Source: Cruorifilaria tuberocauda (taxonomy: Eukaryota; Nematoda; Chromadorea; Rhabditida; Onchocercidae). From it: a stretch of DNA of 64,000 nucleotides. A model generated the notes under the pieces. That model saw nothing but the letters and a program-made list of their open reading frames with translations. It made no database searches and was not told where the DNA came from. Shown here in pieces: positions 19,508 through 32,600 of this stretch. Each line of letters starts with the position of its first letter. Within the stretch, counting starts at the first letter, position 1. Location: assembly GCA_013365365.1 (NCBI GenBank), contig JABVXU010000031.1, forward strand, positions 62,001 to 126,000. Reading direction: 5' to 3'. The translations under genes and the position numbers were made by a program.

Positions 19508-22500
19508 CTATTCTATAACAAAAAGTTGCTTTGTATCAGATGAATTCATCGCATTAGTGATTGCTGTTTTCCAGTCTTCAAGTTTCAATTTATTTACTTT
19601 TGGTGGATGGAGTTTTCCACGTTTTATTAAATCCTGCAGTTCTTCAAACATTATTTCGCGATTCTAGAAATGAGTGACAACAAATTAGAAAAAGTCATCT
19701 AGTCAAATGTAAAAATTTTGATAAAAAACATTAAAAAACTTGATTTAACTTTGAAATTACTAGCAATTGCAGAGAAAAAAGATATTTCAAAAACTTATAA
19801 TAAATTATATAATAAATATTATAACAAAATACTATATCATAATATATATTATAATAATATAATTTATAGTAAAATGCATACAGAGATTTAGCAGGCCTCT
19901 CGGGATTTTTTCGAAAATATTTTGATCATAAAGCTTAAAAGTAATATGCATAAAACAATATATCAAGCTGATAACTACAAATGAACAACTAAGGCACTTA
20001 CCAATTCGAGATCCTAATTGAATTAATAATAAGTGGTATGTGATCGAAGTAAAATTAAATTCACAGTTTTTAGTCTAATTTCAGTTAAACGAAGTTAACT
20101 TTCTAAATGAATTCTATATGTACTTACTGATAGGATTCAATAAACGGCATAAATGAGCATGATCTTTATCCCATGACGAGTTATGTTACGAAGTTTACAG
20201 TGCTTAAGCAACGAATGATGAGTTCACACTTCATAATTAGCGGTGATTTTAACAGTATAAACTATGTAATAATAACGAGAAAATTATGTTATGTAAGAGA
20301 ATATGGTTAAAAATTAGGATTTAGATCAACAAACCTTTTCGTTACCGTGAGTTGCGTACCATTGAGATATCCAAAAACCCACCAATTTAATATTTTTAAA
20401 TATAAATGGCCCAGTTGGAACCTAAAATAAATATTGATTTTTCGCTGCGAAATTAAAAAACTATGATATTTTCAACAATTTGCTCCAATTATTGGTTTAA
20501 ATCAGTGCAAAATTGCAGAAAATCTTGCCTCGATAGGCTTCTTGCTCATTCCACCATAAGTCACCATTACTCCGTTATTGGAAAGACACGTTGATAAAAA
20601 CATTGCACTCCGACCACCGACACAATTCAGCGCCAATTGAGCATTTTTAGCCTGCAACTCAGAGCAGTACTTTCTAATAAATTAAAACAAATTTTTGCTA
20701 ACGATTTAGAGGTTTATCAGTGTGAAACAATGAATCTAATATTTCTTAATCGTTGAATGAATTTATTAAAATCTAAATTGAGATCCAACATTCGAAATAT
20801 ATTCATCACAAGCCGATAGTTTAGGCTAATTAAAGTGCTTAATGAGATTAAAATTCACCGCGTTGGAATCAGTTTTTATATAATTATCTCTTGGTTCTAG
20901 TCAGATAATTAATACAGTTCTTAAAACCTACATTAAATGATCTTTGTTTATTTGCAGAAAGTTTTGCCGTTGGCGCAAATATGATTCTATATTCCATCAG
21001 AAATTCAATTTATAATGATTAAAAGTTAAAGTGAAATAGAGCAAAACATACTCTATTCTTGGATTGTTCCTTCATTTCTTCCTCAGTAAACACTTCATCA
21101 GCACCAATTTCTTTCAATTCTTGGACTAAGGCATCAAGATTTTCACGATTACGTACAACATTCAGAGTCCGAATATTCCACGATTTACACAGCTGAACTA
21201 CAACATAAGTAAAAAGAATTGACAAAAATATGGTAAAATTGAAATTCATTATGGGATGTTTCTTTTTTAGATTTTTTTTGCAAATCATAAGATACTCTTT
21301 ACTAACACATTACCTCCATTGCCAAAATAGGGATTTTACCTGTATTACACAGCGACCAACACTCGAATTTGCTCCATTTTGCACGACCAAATCACCAGAT
21401 TTTAAGTTCACGAAATCTTTTAACATTCTATAAGCTGTTGGAGGATTGACCTGCAAATCAACATTTAGACAAATTGAAAAAATCAATAATTGTCTAATAA
21501 TAGACTAATAGCTAATATTTACCATAACATATTGTAATGCCACGAGAAGAGTAGAGAGAAATTACTAACTACTAATAAAAATATTCCCTTCAAAGATTCA
21601 ATCGAAACAAAGTGTAAGCTATCTCAAGTACCTTACAACGAAGGATAAACAACCTGAAATGTAGCTGCTGAATCAAACGGTAAGTCTTTAGCGATTTTAA
21701 AAAGATCTCTTTCACAGTGTTTTCCGAATGTTCTCCAACTACCAGCACGTGAAGTACCGGGAACAACCCAATCACCAATACGCAGACTCGTCACCTTACT
21801 TCCAATCTGTTGTGAAAAAAGTTATCAAAAAGGTAGGAATACATCTTATTACACATTCAAGAATCGTGAAAATTGCAAATACAAGTAAGAGACCAAAGGA
21901 AGCGAATGCATTGTTAGAGAAAAACGCACTGGTCTGTGCTTAAAATGTGCTTTAGAATCAGTAATTTTACATAAAAACAAAGGATAACAAAATCACCTCT
22001 TCAACCTCGCCAAATCCTTCCACTCCACCAACAGCAGGTAATGATGGCTTAATTGGATAGACTCCTTGCAACTGATTTATATCAGCTGGATTGATAGGTG
22101 CACCCATCCAACGTACTCTTACTTCATCAGCACCAATTTCTCCCACTTCTTTCATTACTAAATTCAACACCTGCAAACAGAGTTCGGAATTCGTTTTGAG
22201 AACAAGATTTTTTTTTAATAATATTATTATACTTATGAGTTTTATTTGAAATGATCAAATGTTTTTTTGGCTTTTCGGTAAATTTATGCTGCGGATTAAC
22301 ATCGTCCGGAAATGTAATGGCAGTAAACATTTCCCGATGATATAATAATCAAATTCGCTGTTTACGCCACAAATAAAGCCAACAATTCTATCAGCCTGAA
22401 CATATGGGAAAGAAATAACTGGAAAATAACGGAATATAAGACAAAAGAATCCTTACATCTGGTGGATGTCCATACTTCTCATACATCAATTGTTTTGATG

Positions 22501-22567
22501 AAAGACACCGTTGTGAGTGTTTTCGACATAATCGAGCACCCATTAATGCCATCGATGATCCAAGCAT
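19508..22567 (-). CDS. mecr: Mitochondrial trans-2-enoyl-CoA/ACP reductase (MECR)
   Basis: Minus-strand exons in transcript order: 22567-22457, 22170-21997, 21806-21654, 21450-21340, 21192-21052, 20669-20529, 20421-20335, 19663-19508 (TAG); 357 aa against 373 in human. All exons are in phase 0. The first exon is rich in Met, Arg and Ser and has few acidic residues, consistent with a mitochondrial presequence. The GroES-like part holds [16 protein letters not shown] and LPAVGG.EG; the NADPH-binding part holds [23 protein letters not shown] and LALNCVGG; then MVTYGGM and [11 protein letters not shown]. The enzyme reduces the enoyl group in the last step of mitochondrial fatty-acid synthesis, which feeds lipoate production. 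The intron after 20529 starts with GC, not GT; the human alignment has no gap there. The acceptor of exon 20669-20529 is a weak AAAG, since the stronger TTAG four bases earlier breaks the frame. Confidence 0.93.
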
Positions 22568-22573
22568 TCTGAT

Positions 22574-22583
22574 CTAGAAATTA
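22574..22583 (-). other. Putative trans-splice acceptor before MECR
   Basis: On the minus strand a TTTCTAG ends six bases before the MECR ATG. No upstream coding exon is needed, so spliced-leader addition here is likely. Confidence 0.5.
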
Positions 22584-22950
22584 TACTTCTCACAAAACTG
22601 CAGAATATTAAAAATATTAATTCTGTCAATTCAGATTACGTTAGTCTTCTAAACTTTTTCCTTAACTGGTGCGACGAATTTCGCATAATATTGGATTCAA
22701 AACAGATCGATTCTAAAAATACCCAGCAATCATTGAGTTTACATTGAAGTTAATCATTTAATCATCAATCAATCATCGGAAACTTCTCTCGACAACCATT
22801 TCAAAACAATCTGCGAAAGTAGCAAAACGCCTCCAAACAAATAAAGTGCGTAAGAAAGAAAATCAATTCTCAAGAAATACAAGAATCTGGGATAATTAAT
22901 GATTGATGTAGTGAATACAATAAATCTAATGATTACCAGGATTAATTTCC

Positions 22951-23192
22951 CTAGCGTAATACACGCAAACTTCTCCCTCTCTGCCTATGTGCTCTCCGTG
23001 ATTCGTTATCAGTCTCTGCAACCTCTTCGTTAATAGAACTATTTCCTTTCATTTTTACATCCACACAATCTTGATTTAAACGAAAAAAACTCTCATCACA
23101 GCAATTACGCCACGTACTCAAATAAAACATGCAACAGCAAGAAATACGCAAATGTAACGACGCTCCGATAAATTCCGGTTGTATAATTTCAT
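22951..23192 (-). pseudogene. Small unidentified gene or remnant with apparent one-base frameshift
   Basis: On the minus strand an ATG at 23192 opens 24 codons that look like a basic N-terminus plus hydrophobic segment (RRYICVFLAVACFI) and then stop. In another frame, overlapping that stop, an open frame continues with TWRNCCDESFFRLNQDC, a short acidic stretch and a basic tail RAHRQRGRSLRVLR to the stop at 22951. One extra base near 23116-23128 (next to a run of four T on the minus strand) would join both parts into about 81 codons: a signal-anchor or secreted small protein with three cysteines. A TTTCAG acceptor lies about 33 bases before the ATG. The stop is about 380 bp from the MECR trans-splice site on the same strand, the spacing seen in nematode operons. 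I do not recognise the protein. It may be a pseudogene, a sequence error, or chance. Confidence 0.35.
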
Positions 23193-23225
23193 TCAAGAAT
23201 CAGTGTAATCGAATAGATTCACTGC

Positions 23226-26200
23226 TGAAATTTCGGTGGAGAGATTTCATGGAATGCACCATTCTATTCCTGCGATATCATGGGAAGAAACAGATTGATT
23301 TATCAATAAAACCTTCAGGGTTTAGAACCTTCAGGGTCATCTGGCAATAACGATGGACACTAGTATGAGATAGATATCAATAAGATCAATATATCAATTA
23401 CTAACAATTACTAATATAAAAAGATTGAGTAGTAAATTTTGCATTTGATTTGCAAAATTTTATCATTAAATAGAATATGTTCTGAAGAAAAGTGGTAATG
23501 ATATCGTTCATTATATTATCACATCATTCAGTTAACGTCGATGATTTCAAACTTATTTATTCATGTTTGAACAAAACTTTAAATCGAATTTATGATTTCA
23601 AAAATTCAGATTACTTACAAAAATTTTGCAAATATGAAAAAGTATGCTTCAAACATTCCATGCTAAAAGATTTTGATCTGTTTTGAGGTGTCATTCTTTC
23701 AACTGAAGCTACTTGTATTTTTCGAGAAAAATTGTTTGCGAGAGAATCCTCAGGACTAAATTTAACAAATAATTTTGAAGTGATCTTCTATGAAGAAGAC
23801 TTGAACGATTCATTCCTTCGATGCTCCAGTTATTTGTCATCGTTTATCTTCATTTTTGCGATGGGAAGTAAATTAAGTAGAAAAATTGCGAATAATTATT
23901 AGATAAATTCCTGAAATATTGTCATTTTCCCATCTTTTTGTCAGCTACAGGATGAATTTCAGGATATTAAGTGTTTCCTCAACAAGAAAGTCTACTAACG
24001 GTTGAATTTCATATTATTTCGTACTTCTCACTAAATAAATAATTTACTCTGTATGAAAGAAACCATTGGTATGACACTAATATATACAAATTAAAAAATC
24101 TATATGTTTATTTTTCTATTTACGTTTACTTTTTCTAAATGTTAACACCAAACAACCAAAGAAGGTAATGTGGAAAAACTGCAGATTAGCTAATATGTCC
24201 AGTTCTCATCCAATGGACTGAACAGGGCCACAAAAGTGGCAAAATAGACTCTGATGTTGAATTATTTCTATTACAAATGGGATTTTGAATTAACTCAAAC
24301 TGAAATATCAAAATTTGCTTAACATCAATTCAAATTTTCGAGACAATTCTCCTGTTTCTTCATCTCTCAACTAATCTACCATCCCTCATCGGGCTATTTC
24401 TTTCAGTAAGAATAGAATTATCAAAATTTCCATCAATTCAAATGCAGGCTTTAGCACAAGCAATCATTTTCCTCTAACTGTTTGAGCTAACAACTTTAAT
24501 GCATCTTAGAAAAATTGATTTGATACTTAAATGAGGCATACTTTTTTTATCGATTAAAGTTCGTTTGCACAGAGTAGAAATTTTTTAGAAAAATAAATAA
24601 TTGCAACTATAGGTTTCGCTAAAAATTAATTGACTCAAAATGTATTTTGGAGGATTAAACGATTGCTATCTCTTGATTTGATCTTTGTATAAGATGATAA
24701 GTGATATTTTTTCCTTCAAACTGTTCTATTCATTAAACATCGCTCGAAAATACTTTCCACCTCCTAGAAAAACAGCTCAATGCTGAAATATTTCAAGAAA
24801 TTTTGCAATTAAATTAAATCAATTAAATGATACAATGTAAAAATAGACCAAAATGACTGCTCGAAAAGAAAAATACTGCAAATTTTAGCTATCTAACGAT
24901 AATGAATGATATGTGATTATTTATAGAAATGGTTAAGATATTAATTATATTAGCATAAACAAAGAGAACTAGGTAGGAATTTATATCAATTGAAAGAACT
25001 GTTCCACATTTTCAGAAGGATTTTAACGAAGTATATCAGGTTTTTATATTTGCTTACTGGCTTATAACCTGAGTAGCAAGCGAAGTGATTCAGTATTAAA
25101 AGCGTTTTAAATCATTTATGCGATATCAATGAATTTAGAATAATCAGTAGTGCTGAAGCAGTATAGATCATTTCTTTATCAATTTTTTTCTTCTTTTTCA
25201 ATTTATCTGAATTTTCACATATCTTTATACTCATATAAAGGAAGGCAAATAAAAAGGTTTAAAAGAAAGATTTCATGAACTGAATCTGTAATACACAATT
25301 AAACGGCGTTCATTAACGATCTGCTAACGAATCTGATTGAAATTGAGCGAAAAATTCTCTCGATTGATTTTACAATAACTTAAAAAATCAGATCGAAAAG
25401 TTTTTAACGATTATTTGTATCGAATTCTGATATCGCTTGAAAATAATATGAGATCAAGCAGTGGATTTCTTCTCACTGATTTAAGTTTGAACGAAAAACC
25501 TTTCGATCGATTTAACGATAAAAGATTAAGCAAATTTTAATATTTTAAAAAATCAAAATAAAGAATGATTAGTAGGTTCTCTAAAATACCATGGTATAGT
25601 TGTAGTATAGTTATAAAGTATAGTAAAGTAGGTCTAGTATCGTTATAAACTTATTCCAATGATGTGTACCAAAATTGCAGTTATGACAAAGTTTGATAAG
25701 AATTGACGTTTATATGAAATTGAACACTGCTCTCTTTGTATTAAAGGATTTTACACGGTTTAAAATGATAAATGAAATGATTTTGAAGCTTTCAAATTGC
25801 GCTGAAATAATTTGCTGCAGATAAAGTTTACCTGATTATTTGAAGTGATAAGATTATAACAGCCTGCTTTACTGATGTTTATGCTGCTGCAAAATCATTA
25901 TATCTTATCACTTGACAAGATTCAAATGGAAACTGAAAAATACTGAAATTTCATTTTAACAGCTTTTCTGCTTCCTTTTTGTATTTGAATCTAAAATGGT
26001 GACGAGTGAAAAGGATTCCATTTCCGCATTCTTTCGTTAGTTAAACTATTCCATCCTTTAGATTATTTCATTGTCGCAAATATTCGCTTCTTCTTTAATG
26101 CTTTATTCAGCAAGCGAAAAAATCATGCTTCGATATGAAGAAATAAAAAATTATAGTTTAAATTTATATCGGAAAAACTCCTGGAAAGTTGTATTTGAAA

Positions 26201-28540
26201 CAATATGCCGTAGAATTTCAAATTATATTAATTAAAATGTTTAGTTGCAAGCTACTTTTAAATGTATATCACAGCAAAAATTAAAAGTTTAATAGTTACA
26301 TGTCGCCATCGTTCTTCAACGTCACTCCTCTTTTTCAGAACATTTGAGGTAGTCCCTTTATTTTTAAATGGTCATCAAAAATAAGAGGAATTTAGGAAAT
26401 GATGAACATTATGAGCATAGGATGGATAGAAAAAATGCTAAAGAAAAAGGATAAATAAGTTTAGACTCTTTCCTCAACAGAAGCTTATAGCAGTAAAGTC
26501 TAAATGTTCATTACTTAATGTGTTCCTGCAAATTTCGATATTTTTTGCTTTTATTACTTTAAATCACTTTTGCAAAGAAGAAAAAGAGTTTTCGCACGAA
26601 ATAAAAGGCAAATTTAACTTGCAGCATACGAGTATACGCATGTGCATGTGCATAGCACTAGTGGATTTTTTAAGGAACAATTTTTAGAAATTTAAATATA
26701 AAGGATGAGGTGAAATTTATATGTAATAAACTGTCTAATCGTCTCTCAAAAATAGTGTTCAGCAATCACCTAATTACTTTTGTATCATTGAATTGTTAGT
26801 ATTTCTCATATTCGATTCAATCGCCACTATTATTTTTTGGACCAAAATTACTAATCACGTTTTCTAATTAATACAAAAACAATTATTGAGCTGGATTTTC
26901 TTCGCCTGTTTCACAGGCATTTCATGGAATTTATCATTTGCATGATTTAATTAGCATTATTTCATTTCAAATAAGAAGGAATACTTTTTTGTGCATTGAA
27001 ATATTTCATTTAAATCTTCATGCAATTTTTTTAACTCAATTTAATTTATCTTTTTAAATGTAAACGCTTTCATTCAAACAGAAATTCTCATTAGAATTTC
27101 ATATAAATTCATATGCATAAGGAGTGAAGAACGTGTTGACAAGAAAGTATTATTTGATAATTACCAAATATTTTTATATTGTGTGGTAAATGTCAAGCTC
27201 ACCATAAGTCGATATTATTCAGAATAAAAAAGAACGAGGAAAAGTGATAAACTAAAGTAGAGGAATATATCGCTGAGTGCTAACTTCTTCTCATCGTCAT
27301 CTACATGAATCTATCAAAAGAAGTAAAATATATAAAGATTGCTATTTAAGAGTGTAATAAAACGAAATTAAATTTGAAAGTGAAAATATCATAAAATAGA
27401 AGATTATTAAGTTACCTTTAAGTTGATAAATGATAAATGTTGTACCGGTATATGAATTATGTTTATTGTCGGTAAGTAATTGTCTATTTTGTAATGCTGC
27501 AATTTTGGAAATTAATTCAAACTTTATACTTGAAAGCATTGTTCGCTTGAAGGCGTTTCATTGAATGAAATAGAGTATCAATAATATTCAGTACGATATT
27601 GAGGAGTATGAGAAATTTATTTGTGATAATTAATAGATAGCAATGATAACTGTCATCTGTCATCCTTTTTTTTTGATGATTCTTTTCTCATTTGCAAAAT
27701 GCTTGATTGGTATCAATTTTCAATAACATACTGAGAAAGTTAAAACGTTCACAACTTGCTCTGACAGATTTTTTTTTTGTATATTTGAGTCAAAGATACT
27801 TCGTTTTCTCCGAGCAGATACAGCGTAAACAGATAGATTTAGAGAATGCTACAGACATGATAAAAATGTTCTATTGAAACCAGCTTTTGAGTGGTGAGCG
27901 TTAGAGAGTGTCGCAGATGATATATCATTGAAATATAATTCAGCAGAATTTTTTTTACTCTAGAATATTAGTATTGTCGATTTTGATAAGATCACTTTAA
28001 TTATTGATATTAAATTTCAAAATATTCCAACTACTCTTCTGCAAACTAATTGGTACTTCATTATAAGAACTAAAGGTAAGTAATAGAAATGATTGCAAAC
28101 GATAAAATTTCAATGATTATTGACACAGTATTCAAGTTGGCATTTTTTTCTAGCTCATTTCTTATTTTCCTACAGATCAATTAAGATACACATTCTCTAC
28201 ACCCTTTTTGGATTTACAGTAAGTAGCAAGTTGAATTATAGTAATGTTTACAGTAGTATAGACTATTGAAAAAATGGCATGTAGTTACTGTGCAGTTAGA
28301 TTCATGTTTGCTTGTGAAAATTTCAAATGTACAAGTATTTATAATAATATATGGAAATATATGGAAAGAGAATGAGGATAAGCGATGAATTACGTGAACT
28401 ACGTGAAAAAGAGAAGAGAGAAGTGTGTAAGATGGATAACATGCAGTATTTATTGCACTTCCTTACCGGTCCCCAAGACTTTAAAAGTCTGTTGCACGTG
28501 TATGAAAGGAGGATTCGACGAGCTTCAATCAATGAGAGAG
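23226..28540. other. Long gene-free AT-rich stretch, part 1
   Basis: No open frame with homology or convincing exon structure was found on either strand. Content is AT-rich unique-looking DNA with small repeats (for example TATAGT-like units near 25595-25650). A 64-codon frame at 28351-28545 is charged and coiled-coil-like but has no recognised homology. Confidence 0.55.
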
Positions 28541-28688
28541 TCTAAGGGGAGAGTGCAAAGAGATGCTTGTTAGATGGCCCACAGTATGACTGACATCTAG
28601 ACCAGACGGTGGAACGAACCGCTCACCCACTGGAAAGTTCAATTTTGAATCAAACATTAGGGCACTGCTCTTTCATCCTTCCATCGGC

Positions 28689-28726
28689 ATATGTGTGTGT
28701 GTGCGTGTGCGTGTGCGTGTGCATGT
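28689..28726. repeat. (GT)n / GTGTGC microsatellite
   Basis: Starts as pure GT and changes to a GTGTGC hexamer pattern. Confidence 0.9.
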
Positions 28727-28889
28727 CGAAAGTGCAAGAAGTGCGTGTATGCTTCAACGGAGAGAAGAAAAGGCGACACCTGCGAAGAAAAAATTAAACT
28801 TTCTATACAAGTCTGTATGTATTCCCGTCTGGGAGCAAAGAATGCGCGGCCCCCCGCAATATGCAGTCTGGAGGGCCGCCATCTCCACC

Positions 28890-29023
28890 TATCCTTCCGT
28901 CCGTCCTTCCGTCCATCCGTCCGTCCATCCGTCCGTCCATCCGTCCGTCGTTCTATCCATCTATCAATCCATCCATCCATCCATCCATCTATCAATCCAT
29001 CCATCCATCCATCCATCTATCCA
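28890..29023. repeat. CCGT/CCAT tetranucleotide satellite
   Basis: About 134 bp of CCRTCYRT-like tetramers, moving from CCGT-rich to CCAT-rich, with the block ATCTATCAATCC occurring twice (near 28959 and 28987). Confidence 0.9.
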
Positions 29024-29295
29024 AGAGCACTTTCCTCTCAATGAGCACGACAACAAAGCAATCTGAAAAAAAGCAAGGAATAGACCATCTCTTAATGGTT
29101 TGTGTGCACAGTGGTAGCATTCATTTAACCAATCTCTCATTCGTTTTTCTCTCTATGTTTGACTGCAAGATTGAGAGTAATGGTAGAGAGAATGTATTGC
29201 TTAAGCAGAAAGAGAAAGAAAAGTAGTTATCAACGCGCCACCGTAGTTTTTATGCATGTATTCGAGTTGGTATTCTCGGGCACTGAATGCTGGTG

Positions 29296-29335
29296 GGCTA
29301 TATAAATGTGTTGAGGGCAGGAAGAGAATGCAAAT
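29296..29335 (+). promoter_or_regulatory. Possible core promoter: TATA box plus octamer motif
   Basis: GGGCTATATAAATG at 29296-29309 resembles a TATA box, and ATGCAAAT at 29328-29335 is a perfect POU octamer. They lie in a GC-richer island, but no downstream gene was identified, so this is speculative. Confidence 0.2.
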
Positions 29336-29397
29336 GCAGTGGAGCGCACCGTCTATAACCGCATCGTGTGCTTCCTTCATCTGTCACGAACATCCTT

Positions 29398-29428
<31 letters not shown>
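29398..29428. repeat. (GCAC)n microsatellite
   Basis: Nearly eight copies of GCAC in a row. It encodes His-Ala-Arg-Thr runs only by virtue of the repeat. Confidence 0.95.
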
Positions 29429-29640
29429 GCAGCACGTAGACAGACGGATGAAGAAGTGACGAGCTGTGCGGATGGTTCATTCACTTCCTCCTGGAACGAT
29501 GGGATGAGACGGCTGGAAGGAAATGCTCCGAACAAAAGCCTGAGGACGTTTTATCACCACGCTTATCACGCCTTTATCACTATTAGTTTTCTCGTCATCC
29601 GCTGTGAAACTGCTTGCTGAAACTCAAAAGTGCACTAATT

Positions 29641-32600
29641 TCTTTTATTTATTTATTTTTGACTGTCATTAACTGATTAGCATCAAATGTCAGTACTATG
29701 ATAAATACAGTCTCTCATTGTACACTATAACATATTCTATTCAATACATTATACAAAGTTTCTTAGTCACAAGTCTTAATTGATTGATAAGAGCAAAACA
29801 GGTTCAGTCTTTCAAGCAACACAGCTATACGCAGTCCAGATAATCTCTATTACAGATTTCTAACTTTTAATATTTCCCACTTTCAACAATATATTCAGTT
29901 TGCAAATTATTTCTTTTCTAGTAATCAGATAAATCGTTGCCTTTCCAATTGAAGTATTCTTGAAACTTTTTCTCATGTATAATATACATATACATCATGC
30001 TTGATATAACCCGTAGATAATCCCTCAATATCACCTAAATATCGTTTCATAGATTTTCAACGAACTACAACTCAGTAGAATTTTCTACCATTCTTTGGTT
30101 GTAAATAGAATCAATAAGATATTCTGATAGTATTACTTAACATTAACATCAATGCCGAACATCTAAAAGTCTACGAATCATTATGATAACATTCTCCAAA
30201 ATTCATTTCCGCAATTACAGATCAGAGAATGCACTTTAATGAATTTCCTGTTCACTGCCAGAGCACACTAATCCGATAGTTTTTGTAAGATTTGCTCACA
30301 TGGTGTGCTATCGACTGATAGTATAATAGCTGGTCGTATCATCTTGCCCGTATCACTTACAGCTATGTATCACCGTTGAATTACTTGCAAAAATTTTAAG
30401 CGATGCAAACAGCACATATGTATCGTCAGTTATTTAAGGCAATAGACGGTCAAATAGGCTATAATATCTCAAGATATGAGAGGATTATTTTTGTATTAGC
30501 TAACAAAGTTATAAAAAAAGAGTCTAACTTGTTATCATATTGAGTGATGATAAAGAGATCAGTAAATTAGATGAATATAATTTGGTTTTTTTGCCATTAC
30601 TTAAATAATAAACGGAAAGCTACCAAGAGAATGTATGTATAATTGCTTTATTTAAATAAGTGAATTTTTTTTGCCACAGTTCTCATAATAGTTTGCAGCT
30701 GGTTTTTGTGATAATGCTGCAACAGGTGCACTGTGTGTTTGTTGGAATGGAAATATTCGTTACTATTTTCCTCTGCTATAATTTCCTCTCTTTGCAAGTT
30801 AGCTTTCTGCAATAAAATGAGATGAATTTCAATTTTTTTGCATTATTGTTTAGTTAATATCTAACTTTTCATCATTACTGAAATCAAATTTTCAGCGCTT
30901 ATCCATGCATTAAAATATAAAACAATACTAACAAAGGGCAAATTTCCATCTCGACTTTTGTTGTTGGCGATCTCGTGATTGTTATGGAAAACTTCCATTC
31001 CAGCTTTTGCAGCTTCAAGAAAACATCGCATGCTTTTCAAAATGAAATATGTAACAAATCAAGAGTGAAAATTTTTCAAATTGCTGCTTCAGCTATGATA
31101 ATGTAAGTGTTGTATATGGAAAGCAATGATTATTATTATTATTCCTCTCTTGGTTTAAGAATTAAATTTACGAAGGTTAGTAATCATTTTTTTAAAGATA
31201 ATGTAAGTTTTATTTTTTTTTGAAATTGAACTTTTTCAGGCAACAATAAATTTTAGCCTAATAGTAGCTGGAGGAAATTTACACAATCAATGATCTAATA
31301 AAAGTATTGAAATGAAACTTAGCAATTGTCTACAGTATGGAAGTCAGAACAACTGTTAATTAAAAGATTCTGGTGATGTTTTCCTTTCTTCATCATTAAA
31401 AATGTTAAATCACAATAAAATTATGCTAAATTTCATACAGGAAGCGATAGATTTTGAACTAAGCATTATTCGAAGAATTAAAAAGTGATGGAAAAGTTAT
31501 TTATTACTGAAATATAGCATAAGAAAAAAGTGTTCGAAAAACAAATTTGTTATAAATTCAAGTTGAGCTTCTGGAGTAAAATGCAATTCATAACGATAAG
31601 ACAGAAATTCATGGCCAATAGTTTCGAGATGTTAAAATGTTTTAACTTTATTTTTTTCAGTAGTATGCTGCCATGCGATCAAATATACTATTAATCAAAT
31701 TTCAATCGCATAAAGTGTTGATGGATTACATTAACAAAGTAATTTCTTTAAAGTTTGAAATTTATTGAATTGCATATAAAACATAAAATCGATCAATAGT
31801 ATTGTATTTAAGTTATAAGCTGGTTTAAGATAGAATTATCACAATTAACTTATAAATCGAGGGGAAAAGTTGAATATATGTCTTGACATATTCTGTTTAT
31901 TTGTCAACAAATAAACAGTAAATTAAAGGTGCGGTGCGGATACGGTTGTATTTTAATGCAATGATTATTCAAAGGAATGCATTTAGATTTCTTTCTGTTA
32001 AAACTTTTATCCAAAGTTTCATTACATTCCATTTCATTAATTAGAAAATAATTGTGAACAACTAATTTTGCATCAAATATTGATTTTCAACTTCGCATCA
32101 AATATTGATTTTTTCAGTAAGTACTATGGCCAGGTAATAGAATTGAAATGGAGTTGTTATCTATGTTTGCTCTCTAAATTAGCATTTAAATTTAAACTGG
32201 CCAAGTAATCAACTATCATTTTGTAATTTGCATTGTTTATTTAATTGATATCATTAATTGATATCATCGATAGATTTCGCTGTGCGCTTGGACTCAAAAG
32301 GCTTTCTTTTTTTTTTATTTTGTTAATATGCAGAAGCAGAGGAAAAGGGCGACTACGTGGGTGTGAAACGAGACTAGTGTTGTTTGAGGAAACAGACAAC
32401 AATAATTGATTGTGGCCAGACTGGGGAACGAAGCCACTACAATTCTAGCAATTTCTGTCTCTAAGATATTTCTAGTCTCTTTAAAATTCAAGCAATAGTT
32501 GTTAAAAAGTAAATTCATAAACTATTTTATTAGAATGAAATATCTAACGATCGATACACAGAGAATTTTTTCGTTTATACTGTTTGAGCTATGCATTCAT

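Larger units (their letters stand above)
28541..29640. other. GC-richer island inside the gene-free stretch
   Basis: About 1.1 kb with clearly higher GC than its flanks, holding GT, YCCR-tetranucleotide and GCAC tandem repeats. Overlapping open frames on both strands are mostly translations of these repeats (Pro-Ser, Ala-Arg-Thr-His runs) and are not supported as genes. It could be a promoter or 5' UTR region of an unseen gene, or a repeat family. Confidence 0.6.

Noticed and set aside
22290..22400. Extra MECR exon between the first and second exons
   Set aside because: The human alignment runs straight from the first exon to the second without missing residues, and both joins are in phase 0.
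28657..29226. Several overlapping open frames rich in Pro-Ser or Asp-Gly-Arg
   Set aside because: They exist in many frames at once because the tetramer repeat has no stops; none has homology or splice context.
29339..29620. 93-codon plus-strand frame after the TATA-like box
   Set aside because: It lacks an ATG, includes the GCAC repeat as Ala-Arg-Thr-His, and shows no recognisable domain.
30006..30022. miR-100-like AACCCGTAGAT string
   Set aside because: Only 11 bases match and no complementary arm lies within hairpin distance on either side.
30089..30106. miR-9-like TCTTTGGTTGT string
   Set aside because: The match breaks after the seed and no stem partner is present.
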